Origin: Mesomycoplasma flocculare ATCC 27399
Lineage (GTDB): Bacteria; Bacillota_I; Bacilli_A; Mycoplasmatales; Metamycoplasmataceae
Reading direction: 5' to 3'
DNA: 64,000 nucleotides
Assembly: GCF_000815065.1 (NCBI RefSeq)
Contig: NZ_CP007585.1
Location: 496,001-560,000 of the forward strand
A program made the translations under genes and the position numbers. This document shows positions 11,435 to 21,491 of this stretch, in pieces. Position 1 is the first letter of the stretch. Every line of letters starts with the position of its first letter. The notes below the pieces were generated by a model. It was not told the origin of the DNA. It saw only the letters and a program-made list of their open reading frames with translations, and searched no databases.

Positions 11435-11986
11435 ATCCTATCCTAAAAGTTTTACAATTTTAATGATTAAAATCAAAAATAAAAAGTTGCAACACTTTTA
11501 ATATCAAAATAACAAATTCGTCAATTTTTATAACAGAAGTTCACCATCAATTTATTGTTTTAACTTTAATTCAATTTAAGATGTTCCTCGATTTAGTTTT
11601 TAACATTATTAGTCCCCATTTTTAAACTTATTTAAATAATACCATAAAAAATGTTAAAATTGTTATAAAATATAAAAGTACTGGTATCTAAATCTAATTT
11701 TATTTTTGTATTTTTTGTATTTTTAAAATAAATGAATTTTATTTCAAAAAACCATTAAAATTTATAATAAAAAATATTAACATTTTTTCTTTTATAAGAT
11801 TTTGGCTGCTAAAAAATCTATGAGTTTATGAATCTTTTAATATAGAAACAAATCTTTCATTGATTTAATTTTTCAAAAACTACAAAAATTAATTAAAGAT
11901 TTTTAGTTTTTGGTAAAATTAGATCCTACAGCACTAGTAGAAAGCGCTAGCAGAATAAATATAATAGTAGAAAAAGATAAAATTTT
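11435..11986. other. intergenic region between small membrane gene and nrdF
   Basis: Apart from the weak 48-codon ORF, this AT-rich stretch holds candidate nrdF promoters: an extended -10 TGGTAAAAT (TAAAAT at 11914-11919) and TATAAT at 11960-11965, 21 nt before the nrdF ATG. A CTAG-containing repeat (11934-11950) lies between them. I found no convincing NrdR box. Confidence 0.5.
11460..11606 (-). CDS. possible 48-residue small ORF
   Basis: ATG with GGGG 7 nt upstream, four in-frame TGA read as Trp including a WWW stretch, then a hydrophobic run (FVILILKVLQLFIF). A possible -10 (TGG-TATTAT) lies upstream. It may encode a small membrane peptide co-transcribed with the 109-residue protein, or be chance in AT-rich DNA. 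Confidence 0.25.
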
Positions 11987-13033
11987 ATGAATAAATTAGA
12001 CGAACATATTAAATTAAAAGTAAAAAATAATTACTATAACCAATCAGTTTCACCTCTTGAATATGCTCTTAATAATTTTTCCGGAAAGATGAGATCTGTA
12101 AACTGAAATATCATTAACGACCCAAAAGATCTAGAAGTTTGAACTAGAGTGGTGCAAAATTTTTGAATTCCAGAAAAAATTCCACTATCAAATGATCTTG
12201 AGTCATGAAGAACTTTATCGCCGACTTGAAAACAAGTTATTACAAGAACTTTTACAGGTCTAACTTTGCTTGATACAATTCAGGCAACAATTGGTGATGT
12301 TGCACAAATAAGTCATTCACTAACTGATCATGAACAAGTAATTTATACAAATTTTGCTTTCATGGTCGGGGTTCATGCCCGTTCTTATGGTTCGATTTTT
12401 TCCACTCTTTGTTCAAGCGAAGAAATTGAAGAAGCTCATAATTGGGTGATAAATAACGAAAAATTACAAAAAAGAGCGAGAATTCTCATACCTTTTTATG
12501 TTGATTCAGATCCTTTAAAATCAAAAGTTGCCGCGGCTTTAATGCCTGGTTTTTTGCTTTATGGTGGTTTTTATCTTCCTTTTTATCTTGCAGCACGGTC
12601 AAAACTTCCAAATACATCAGATATTATTCGTCTAATTTTACGCGATAAAGTTATTCATAATTATTATTCGGGATACAAATTTCAAAAAAAAGTCGAAAAA
12701 TTAACAACTGAAAAACAAGAGGAAATAAAAAAATTTGTATTTGACTTACTATATAAACTAATTGAACTTGAAAAAGATTATCTTTATGATTTATATTCTG
12801 AAGTTGGACTTGCAGAATCAGCGATAAAATTTAGTATATACAATGCCGGAAAATTTTTACAAAACCTCGGTTATGATTCGCCTTTTTCAAAAGAAGAAAC
12901 CGAAATTGAGCCTGAAATTTTTAGTCAGTTATCAGCAAGAGCCGATGAAAATCACGACTTTTTTTCAGGAAATGGCTCTTCTTATGTAATGGCCCTTGCT
13001 GAGGAAACTGAAGATGAAGACTGGGAATTTTAA
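11987..13033 (+). CDS. nrdF: ribonucleotide reductase radical subunit NrdF, class Ie (metal-free, VPK type)
   Basis: 348 residues. In class Ib NrdF (E. coli numbering) the dimetal ligands are D67, E98, H101, E158, E192 and H195. Aligned by spacing, this protein has D96, V127, H130, P187, K221 and H224, so all three non-Asp carboxylates are replaced by Val, Pro and Lys. This is the VPK signature of class Ie R2 proteins described from Mesoplasma florum, which hold no metal and use a DOPA radical made from the active-site tyrosine. That tyrosine is kept as Y134 in VHARSYGSIF. The gene is followed by nrdI (1-nt gap) and nrdE, and NrdI is needed for the tyrosine modification in the described system. 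Confidence 0.95.
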
Positions 13034-13034
13034 A

Positions 13035-13502
13035 ATGTTAAATAATATAAATAATGAAAATAACAATAAAAATAAATCAAGCCCTGTCAAACCAAAAGGA
13101 GAAGTTTTTGTTGTTTATTTTTCATCAATTTCCAATAATACTCACCGTTTTGTTGAAAAATTAAACTTCAAAAAAGAAAGAATTCCTGTTGAAATAAATC
13201 AAAATTTAACAGTTATGAAAGATTATGTTCTCTTTTGTCCTACTTACAGCGGCGGAAACGGGCTAACTAGTGGCGCTGTGCCTAAACAAGTGATAAAATT
13301 TTTAAATAATGAACAAAACCGTAAATTTTGCAAAGGAGTAATCGCCTCTGGAAATACAAATTTTGGCGACACTTTTGCGCTTGCAGGTTCAGTTATATCA
13401 AAAAAATTAAATGTTCCTTTTTTATACAGTTTTGAATTGTTAGGAACAAATGATGATGTTGTTAAAGTCAGAGAAATATTAAAAGATTTTTGAGGAACTT
13501 AA
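13035..13502 (+). CDS. nrdI: flavodoxin-like NrdI
   Basis: 155 residues. NrdI is a small FMN protein that delivers the oxidant for radical formation in NrdF. The phosphate loop VVYFSSISNNTHRFVEKL near residue 25 and the flavin-ring loops PTYSGGNGLTSGAVP and ASGNTNFGDTFALAG are clear. The first 20 residues are Asn/Lys-rich and precede the family core. ATG at 13035 is 1 nt after the nrdF stop; the stop abuts the nrdE ATG. Confidence 0.96.
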
Positions 13503-15665
13503 ATGAATAAAAAAAATTTAAAATTAAATTTTAACTCAAACCAACAAGAAAGTTATATCAGTTTAAATGCAAATGCAAAACTATATGCAAAACATCCTGA
13601 TTCTTATAAATTTGATTTATTAGCGGCAAAAAAGTATATCGAAGAAGAAATTAATCCAAAATTTAAATTTTTTGCTTCTTTTAAAGAAAGAATTAACTTC
13701 TTAGTTAGTCAAAAATATTACGATCCTGAAGTTATTAGTCAATATTCATTTACTGAACTTGAAAAATTAAATGAAAAAGCATGAAGTTATAATCATTTTT
13801 TCCCATCTTTTATGGGCGCATTTAAATTCTATTCAACTTACGGTCTTAAATCTAATGATAATTTAACATATTTTGAGCATTTTCCCGATCGCGTTTTATT
13901 AAATAGTTTGTTTTTAGGTAAAGGAAATTTTAAAAATGCCGAAAAAATTCTTGAACAAATTATGTTAGGTAGATTTCAACCAGCAACTCCGACCTTTTTG
14001 AATGCTGGAAAATTAAAAAGGGGAGAATTTGTGTCTTGTTATTTAATTCGCGTTGAAGATAATATGGAGTCGATTTCACGGGCAATTACAACATCTTTAC
14101 AACTTTCAAAACGTGGTGGTGGTGTAAGTGTTCTTCTGACAAATTTACGTGAGCAAGGCGCGCCTATTAAAGATATTCAAAATCAAGCAACTGGAGTAAT
14201 TCCTGTTATGAAAATTCTTGAGGACTCATTTTCATATGCAAACCAATTAGGTCAGCGTCAAGGTGCAGGCGCTGTTTATTTAAATGTTCATCATCCAGAT
14301 ATTCTTGCATTTTTAGACACAAAAAGGGAAAATGCCGATGAAAAAATTAGAATAAAATCGCTTTCCCTTGGAGTCCTAATTCCAAATATTACTTTCGAAT
14401 TAGCAAAAAATAATGAAAAAATGGCACTGTTCTCGGTCTATGATGTTGAAAAAGTTTATAAAAAAGCATTTAGCGACATTTCAATTACAGAAAAATATTA
14501 TGAAATGCTTGAAAATCCGAATATTAAAAAAACCTTTATTTTGGCAAGAAAACTCTTTAAAATTATTGCAGAATTACACTTTGAAAGCGGCTATCCTTAC
14601 ATTTTATTTGAAGATACTGTAAATAAAGAAAACGCTCATCCAGATCGTGTTGTAATGTCAAATTTATGCAGCGAAATTACCCAACCTTCGACTCCAAGCA
14701 CGTTTTTAGCCGATCTTAGTTTTAAAAAAACAGGGCAAGATATTTGCTGTAATTTAGGATCGATAAATATCGATAAAGCAATGGAATCTGGGGTTAATTT
14801 TGAAGAAATGGTTTATTATGCTGTTCTTTCGCTTGATATTGTTTCGCGAAATTCTGATTTATCAGTTGCTCCTTCAATTGAAAAAGGCAATAAACTAAAC
14901 CATGCAATTGGCCTCGGCGCAATGAACTTACACGGATTTTTTGCAAAAAATGAAATAAATTATGATTCTGCAGAAGCTCTTGATTTTACCAATATTTTTT
15001 TCTATTGTCTTGCTTTTGCCTCATTTAAAGCTTCGCAAAAACTTGCGCAAATTTATGGTCCTTTTGCTGGATTTGAAAAAACGAAATTTGCAACTGGCGA
15101 ATATTTTGATAAATATATCAAAACAGACCCAAATACTTTTTTACCAAAAACAACAACAATTAAAGAACTTTTTGCAAAATATAATGTTTTTATTCCAACT
15201 CAGAAAGACTGAATTGAACTTGTAAAGCAAATAAGAAAAACCGGAATTGCGAATTCACATCTAATGGCTGTGGCCCCTACAGGTTCAATTTCTTATCTTA
15301 CTTCTTGCACTCCGTCGCTTCAGCCGGTTGTTGCTCCAGTCGAGGTAAGAAAAGAAGGGAAATTAGGAAGAATATATGTTCCTTCTTATAAATTAAGTCA
15401 TAAAACATACAACTTTTACCAAAAAGGAGCATACGAACTAGGGCCTATTCCAATTATTAATATTGTTGCAGAAGCTCAAAAACATGTTGACCAGGCAATT
15501 TCAATGACCTTATTTATGACAGACAAAGCGACAACTCGAGATTTAAATCTTGCATATATTTACGCTTTTAAAAAAGGTTGCAAATCAATTTATTATGTAC
15601 GGATTCGCCAAGATGTTCTTGAAAATTCCGAAAATTATGAAACCTGTCAATCTTGTGTAATTTAA
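13503..15665 (+). CDS. nrdE: ribonucleoside-diphosphate reductase alpha subunit NrdE
   Basis: 720 residues after reading several TGA as Trp. Catalytic subunit reducing ribonucleoside diphosphates. Key cysteines are C179 ([12 protein letters not shown]), C389 ([10 protein letters not shown], thiyl radical) and C416 (CCNLGSINI), one residue off the Salmonella NrdE numbering. The C-terminal redox pair is C715/C718 in ETCQSC. There is no N-terminal ATP-cone, as expected for class Ib/Ie. It starts directly at the nrdI stop, so the three genes form one translational unit. Confidence 0.97.
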
Positions 15666-15888
15666 AAAACAGCATAAATTAAACAATATTAGCTTAAATT
15701 AAAAAAATTAAAATGATGGAATGGTTTAAAATAATTATTAATTTATATTTTAACAAAAAAGGAGCTTTAAAATTTTTATAAAAGAAAATTTTTGTTCTAG
15801 ATTTAACAAAATAGAAAAAGTCCATTCATTTAGAAATCTTTTTTGTTCTGATTTAATAAAAAAATTAAATTTTATGATTTAAAACAAA

Positions 15889-16083
15889 CTAAATTTGTCC
15901 TCATTTACGTAAGGTTTTTTTTGTTTTTGTTGAAACTTTAAGACGAATTTTTTGCCTTGAGGCAGTTTTTATTGTAACTTGTTGTAAATTCAGGTTAAAT
16001 TTACGTTTTGTCGCATTAAGCGCATGAGAACGATTGTTGCCGCTTAATGGGCCACGCTGTGAAATTGGGTCTTTTCTTGCCAT
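15889..16083 (-). CDS. rpmB: 50S ribosomal protein L28
   Basis: 64 residues starting [20 protein letters not shown], with a late in-frame TGA. Family-typical length and N-terminus. The gene is 42 nt downstream of the rplT stop on the same strand, so it may extend the infC operon. Downstream (15666-15888) there is an orphan AAGGAG and a short direct repeat but no clear gene. Confidence 0.95.
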
Positions 16084-16125
16084 TTTGGCTCCTAAAAAAT
16101 AGTTATTATGAGTTATTTATATTAA

Positions 16126-16476
16126 TTAATTTTTTGTTGAAACTAATTTAACAATCTTTTTAAATTCTAAATGATGATGAATTGCCATTTCTGCAAGCAT
16201 TTTACGGTTAATTTCGATATTTGCTTCCTTAATTTTATACATTAGCTGCGAATAAGAAATTCCGTGAGTACGTGCAGCGGCATTAATTCGCGAAATCCAC
16301 ATTTTACGCATATCGCGCTTGCGCTGTTTGCGATCGCGAAATGAATAAGTTCATGATTTAATCACAGCTTGTTTTGCAACTTTAAAACCAATTGATTTAT
16401 GCCCTCAGTATCCTTTCGCTAATTTTAATCAACGACGACGACGCTGACGGGTTACACTTCCACCCTTGACTCTCAT
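16126..16476 (-). CDS. rplT: 50S ribosomal protein L20
   Basis: 116 residues. L20 is an early-assembly 23S rRNA binder and, in Firmicutes, a repressor of its own operon. The basic N-terminus [20 protein letters not shown] and [20 protein letters not shown] are diagnostic. GGGAGGAC lies about 9 nt upstream of the ATG. Last gene of infC-rpmI-rplT. Confidence 0.97.
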
Positions 16477-16527
16477 TATAAGTATGTCCTCCCTTTTTAT
16501 AATATTGTTAAAAAATTTATTTTTACA

Positions 16528-16722
16528 CTAAATTAATTTTTTTAATCGTTTAAAATCCGAAGAATGCATCAAAGTTGCTTTTCTAGATTGACGTTTTTGC
16601 TTTGTTGTCTTACTTTGAGCAAGATGAGAACGATAAGCATGCCCGTGTTTAACTTTTCCAGTTGCAGTAACTTTTACTCTTTTTTTGATTGCGGATTTAG
16701 TTTTTAGTTTAATTTTAGGCAT
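16528..16722 (-). CDS. rpmI: 50S ribosomal protein L35
   Basis: 64 residues, [20 protein letters not shown] at the N-terminus and [10 protein letters not shown] at the C-terminus. I chose ATG at 16722 because AGGAAG precedes it and the start MPK-K is family-typical. It overlaps infC by 8 nt. Confidence 0.96.
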   Translation of the reverse strand: MPKIKLKTKSAIKKRVKVTATGKVKHGHAYRSHLAQSKTTKQKRQSRKATLMHSSDFKRLKKLI

Positions 16723-17365
16723 TTTCTTCCTGTTTTTGTTTTTCTTCATATTCGAGTAATTCTTTTAACTGTTTTGATGAAGTGAATTTTGGAAGTTTTT
16801 TTCGATCTCGTTCAAGATGCAACACTAAAAAATTACCATTTTGTGAAATTTCCTTGCTTTTTTTAGCGATATATTTTAACTGTTCATAAAAAATATCAAG
16901 TGTTATTCTACCTTGTTCAACCCTTGTAATTTCACGTCCACGAAAACGTAGTGCAATTTTGACACGATCACCGTCAAGAATAAATTCACGCGCTTTTTTT
17001 GACTTCACTAATATATCTTGCATATTTATATTAAAGCTGACACGAATTTCGCGATTGTTGGTAAAAGATTGCTTTTCTTTTTCTTCCTTTTTCTTTTTTT
17101 TTATGTCATAACGAAATTTGCCGTAGTCAAGAATTTTTGCAATTGGGACTTTTTGAACTTGATTATCCTTAGTTTTGACTTCTTTAATTGAAATTAAAAC
17201 CAAATCAAGCCCATTTGATTTAGCCATTTGAATCGCTTCTTTTGTTGGCATTTTCCCAATTTTTTCATTGTCACTACCAACTAAAAAAATGTTTGGAAAA
17301 GATATATTTTCGTTAATTTGATGTTCTTGTGATGGTTTTTTTTGAAAAAGACTTTTTGGATTCAA
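16715..17365 (-). CDS. infC: translation initiation factor IF-3
   Basis: 216 residues. IF-3 binds the 30S subunit and proofreads start codons. N-domain core [11 protein letters not shown]...[16 protein letters not shown] and C-domain [13 protein letters not shown] are seen. Both ends are longer than usual (about 180 residues), including a Lys/Glu-rich tail. The start codon is TTG; an in-frame TAA lies 6 nt upstream, so no ATG is available. Use of a non-AUG start fits the known autoregulation of infC by IF-3. A long leader precedes it. Confidence 0.95.
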   Translation of the reverse strand: MNPKSLFQKKPSQEHQINENISFPNIFLVGSDNEKIGKMPTKEAIQMAKSNGLDLVLISIKEVKTKDNQVQKVPIAKILDYGKFRYDIKKKKKEEKEKQSFTNNREIRVSFNINMQDILVKSKKAREFILDGDRVKIALRFRGREITRVEQGRITLDIFYEQLKYIAKKSKEISQNGNFLVLHLERDRKKLPKFTSSKQLKELLEYEEKQKQEENA

Positions 17366-17541
17366 AACTTATATTTCACTCCATATTAAATCATTTAGTA
17401 AATTTTTAGAAAAATACTAAAAAGCGGATTCAATTACGCTTTTAGACAAAAAAATAATAATTTTTGTTTGTCAGGTAAACCCAAGATCAGCAAGATCTTC
17501 AGGTGAGAGCGAATCTACTTTCTGCAAATAAAAATTTGCAC
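17366..17541 (-). promoter_or_regulatory. structured 5' leader of the infC-rpmI-rplT operon
   Basis: About 175 nt between the mapped-by-motif transcription start (about 17541) and the infC TTG. It is richer in G/C than the surrounding intergenic DNA. Hairpins visible on the minus strand: GCAAAT-TTTT-ATTTGC; AGATC-TTGCT-GATCT; and GACAAA with TTTGTC around an A/T core. ACCTGA occurs twice. Position and structure suggest an L20/IF-3 autoregulatory leader as in Firmicutes. A 40-codon frame runs through it with no credible start, so I favour RNA. Confidence 0.55.
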
Positions 17542-17546
17542 CCTAA

Positions 17547-17552
17547 ATTATA
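17547..17552 (-). promoter_or_regulatory. -10 box for infC operon
   Basis: TATAAT on the minus strand within TATAGTATAAT, about 7 nt before the G-rich start of the leader (GGGTGC). Confidence 0.6.
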
Positions 17553-17588
17553 CTATAAAAATAAAAAATTATAAAAAAGTTGAAAAAT

Positions 17589-19025
17589 TTAATAGACAAA
17601 TTGCACCATTTTTTCGTTTTCAACAACTAAAAATGTATCGCCTTTTTCAACACCAAATGGCTTTAAAACTTGTCGGGCTAAATTAAAATCCTTTTTGATT
17701 TCAGCAAATTCGGAAATTGAATTAATTGAAACAAAAACAGAAGATATAATCCCAAAACCATTAATTAATTTTTCGTTATTAACAACGCCGATTACGGCCG
17801 TATTTGGACGGAATTTAGCAATTGTTTTCAAAAGCTCGCCTGTTCGTGATAAAACAACTGTGTATTTTATTTCTTTTTCATAGGCAAGATGCGCTAATTT
17901 ATGGGCTATTTTGGCTCTTTGTCCTTTTGAGTTTTTAGTAATTACCGCTAGTTGTTTTGTATAGAAAAGTTTATTATAAAATTCTTTTTCCGCTCTTTTA
18001 TTAATAATTGCCATTACTTGCACTGACTCAATTGGGAATTGCCCCTGAGCCGATTCGCCTGATAACATTGTAGCATCAGCGCCTAATTCGGTTGCTCAAT
18101 ATACATCAGAAACTTCGGCTCTTGTTGGGTGAGATGATTTTTCCATTGAATCTAACATTTGTGTTGCGACAACAACAGTTTTTCCGGCAAAACGACATTT
18201 ACGAATAATTCTTTTTTGTTGAAATGGAACTTCTTCATAAGGAACCTCAAGACCTAAATCACCACGCGCAATCATGATTCCATCAGATAATTCAATGATT
18301 TCGTCGATATTTTCAAGGCCAAGTGTTGATTCAATTTTGGAGATAATTTGAATGTGAGAACCACCGTTTTCATCTAAAAGTTTACGTAATTCACGGACAT
18401 TTTCGCCAGAATTTACAAAAGATGCGGCAACATAGTTAATATTCTCTGATATCCCAAAAAGGATATCATCAATATCTTTTTGGGATAAAAAAGGAAGCGA
18501 AAATGCAACTCCTGGTAAATTAAGTCGTTTATTTGGTTTTAAAATATGAGAATTTTTTGTTTTAACAACAATCTTTCCCGGTTCGATTTCAACAACAATA
18601 GACTGTAATTTCCCATCATCAAAAAGAACTTTATCACCAATTTTTAAATCATTTTCTAGTTGATGTGATACTGTTATTATTTGCGCTGTTCCTTCAAAAT
18701 TTTTGTATGAATCTGTATCGGTTAGAACAATTAAACGTTGATTTGCAAGAATTTTTTGAAATCCGTTGAGAATCTTGCCAACGCGAATTTCTGGCCCTTT
18801 TGTGTCTAACATAATTGAAATTGGGATTTTAAGTTCTTGAGAAAGTCGGCGGGCGCTATCGAATTTTTGTTTTTGTTCAGCGTAATTCCCATGCGAAAAA
18901 TTTGCACGTATTACACTAACTCCAGATAATACTAATTTTTTTAAAACCTCATAATCTTGCGTTGCAGGACCAATTGTTGCTATTATTTTCGTTCTTTTTG
19001 AAATATAATTTTTCATATTATTCAT
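17589..19025 (-). CDS. pyk: pyruvate kinase
   Basis: 478 residues through one TGA. It makes pyruvate and ATP from phosphoenolpyruvate, the last ATP-yielding step before lactate dehydrogenase, whose gene is 8 kb away. Seen: [42 protein letters not shown] with [14 protein letters not shown], and [15 protein letters not shown]. The C-terminal domain (residues about 345-478) is complete. No strong Shine-Dalgarno is close to the ATG. Confidence 0.97.
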
Positions 19026-19123
19026 ATTTTTGAAAGAATTTCCCTTGTATGTATTTGGTTTATTGAAAAATATAAAAAGTGCTAGTTAATTATTAGTAAT
19101 TATAAACTTAATTAAGAAATTTA

Positions 19124-19915
19124 TTAGTAAATTTTTAATGTTTTTTTGAAAAATTCAGAACCTAAACCTTCAAATTCAAGATTTTTGCCAATTTTTGCTT
19201 TGTCTATAAAAATTTCAAACTGTTTTTTCCCTTTATTTTCCGGACAAATTAAGTTAATTGTTTGCAAATTTTCCCAATTAAAAGAAAATAAGATATGATT
19301 AAGACTTAAATTATTAATTAAAACTTTAAAACTATTATCAAATTTGTCAAAATTAATAAGAAAATCAAATACAAACTTATAAAAATCAAAAATTTCATCG
19401 CCATTTTTTGCTTTATATTTGCCCAAAATATTGACCTGATTTGGTGAATTTCCAACGAAAGCATATATATCAACATTAATATTATTAGATTTAAACTCAA
19501 GTGTTTTGATTAAATTATCAGCAAAACAATCTGAACCAATTTTCGAAATTCAGCTAGGAATTACAAGGTTTTTTATTTTATTATTAGCAAAAACAGAATT
19601 ATTTAGTTGCGTAACTTTTTTTGGGAACTCAATTTTTCTGATTAGATTTGCCTCAAAAGCTGAATCTAAAATAGTTTCTATATTGCTACCAAAAATAATC
19701 TTTTTAATTTTATTCAACATAAAAGCCGATTCGCCAATTTTTAAAAGCGAATCGGGCAAAATTAATTTGTTTATATCTAAATTCAGTCCTGAAAAAGCAA
19801 AATCAGCAATTTCTTGAAAATTAAAAAAAGATAAATCAAGAATTTTGTTATGAAAAAATTCTTGATTATTAATAATTTTAATAGCAATTTTGCGAGTTAA
19901 TAGTAAAAATTGCAC
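19124..19915 (-). CDS. BspA-type leucine-rich repeat protein
   Basis: 263 residues, one frame through a TGA. Residues about 25-145 hold five or six imperfect repeats of 22-23 residues (pattern I..L.LP.sl..IG..AF..n.Ik.i.f), the LRR_5/BspA type. The rest is Asn/Phe/Lys-rich. Such proteins are usually surface adhesins, but the N-terminus MQFLLLTRKIAIKII is not a clear signal peptide. Start is GTG with AGGA 6 nt upstream. It is divergent from the small peptide gene 75 nt away. Confidence 0.7.
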
Positions 19916-19990
19916 TTTTTTCCTAAATTTTTCTTTTTTTTTAATAATTTTAATTTTTTACTTAACTTTGAGTGAAAGGAGATTAAAATA

Positions 19991-20266
19991 ATGAAAAGCC
20001 AATCAAACAAAAACTTAGTTAAACTAAGTGAAAAAGTTAAAAATGAAACCGGTGGAGCTGGAGTTCTAGCAGGAGTTGCTGGACTTGCAACTGCTGTTGC
20101 AAAATTAACGCCCGCACTACTCGGAATTGCAGCAATTTATAGAACTTTTAAAACAGGTTCTGGTGAAATAAAAGGTGATGGCCATTCTGTTAAATGAGAT
20201 GACTCGAAAGCGGCTAAAGCCGAAGCCGAAAAAGCAATAAAACAACCAATCTACTTTATTTATTAG
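19991..20266 (+). CDS. small double-glycine peptide, bacteriocin-like (hypothetical)
   Basis: 91 residues, with TGA as Trp69. The basic, polar N-terminus ends LSEKVKNETGG (GG at 21-22), followed by a Gly/Ala-rich hydrophobic segment AGVLAGVAGLATAVAKL...GIAAIY (23-50) and a hydrophilic tail. This resembles a class II bacteriocin precursor cut after a double glycine. The match to the consensus leader LSxxELxxIxGG is partial: spacing is off by one and position -4 is Glu. A strong AAAGGAGA precedes the ATG. A C39-peptidase exporter of the type that cuts such leaders is at 47775-49817. Alternatives are a small membrane or holin-like protein. Confidence 0.5.
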
Positions 20267-20342
20267 ATTTTAAATTTTGTCAATTTTTTTCTAAAAAAGT
20301 ATTTAATAACAACTATTTTTTCAAATTTTGAATCTTATATAT

Positions 20343-21413
20343 TTATTTATAAATTATTTGATCGTGTTCTTTTTGCCCATATTCTACAATAAAGGCTTCA
20401 ATTAAATCAATGGCGGCTTTAATATCTGATAGGCTAATTAGTCCATAAGTTGAGTGTAAATAACGTTGTGGAATTGAAATGCTAACAGTTGGAGTCCCAT
20501 ATCCTGAATATTGCAATTTCTCAGCATCGGTTCCGCCACCTTGGGACACATAACGATAAATAGGGATATTTTTAGCTTTAGCAATACGGAAAAGAGTTTC
20601 AACCAGGCGCGGGTCCATTAAAGCGCCGCCATCAGCAATATCGATTGCGACACCTGCGCCTAATTTTTGTACCCCAGGAATTGCTCCTTCAGTATCATGT
20701 GCAGCACCAGTGTCTATTGCAAAAGCAATATCAGCATCAACCATTTTGGCAACCATTTTTGCACCACGGGAACCAACTTCTTCTTGCACTGTGCCTACTA
20801 AAATTGGATTAGATTTTAACTTTTTTTTATGTAAACGGTGTGCTAATTCATCAATGACAACCACGCCTGCGCGGTTGTCGATTGCTTTTGATGCAAAAAA
20901 ATCATTATTTTGCATTAAAAAACTAGGGTTGTTAAAATAAATTCTATTACCGATTTCAACAGCTGCTTCCTCAGCTTCTTTTTTTGACCTAAAGCCAAAA
21001 TCAAAATAAAGATCTTTCACTAGTAAAGCTTTTTCAATTTTTTCCCGCTCCATGATGTGGATTGAGGTGTGGCCAGCAACTCCAAAGAATTCTTGACCTA
21101 ATGAATTTATTAGTTTAAATCTCGCACCGATTACCGCATTTCCTCAAATTCCACCAATTGATTTTACTTTAATAAAACCTTTTTCGGTAATGTCTAAAAC
21201 AATAAAGCCAACCTCATCCATATGAGCCGCTACAACAACTTTTGGCCCTGAATTTGACTTTCTTTTTTGCATAATCAAAGAACCAAAACCATCACGAGAA
21301 TAAACAATATCAAGCTTTTCTGTTGATTTTTTTAACTCAGCAACAATTTCATCTTCATATCGTGACATTCCATCAAGGTCACAGTATTTTTTCATTTTTT
21401 CTAATATTGACAT
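20343..21413 (-). CDS. M42 family glutamyl/aminopeptidase
   Basis: 356 residues through one TGA. Co-catalytic metallopeptidase trimming peptides in the cytoplasm. Metal and catalytic motifs: AHMDEVG (near 65), GHTS, IDNRAG, QEEVGSRGA, IDTGAAHD, and HSTYGL at the C-terminus. Family length is 340-360. AAAGG lies 12 nt before the ATG. In an amino-acid-auxotrophic parasite it would help recover amino acids from imported peptides (inference). Confidence 0.93.
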
Positions 21414-21491
21414 AATAAAATAAACCTTTCTTTAAGCTTTAAGTTTAAGTAAGTAAATTATCAAAATTATACACTTTTTTTATTAAAGGTT

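Noticed and set aside
17420-17541. Protein-coding gene in the infC leader (frame with KVDSLSPEDLADLGFTW).
   Set aside because: No start codon or ribosome site, and the region folds into clear hairpins; kept only as a note.
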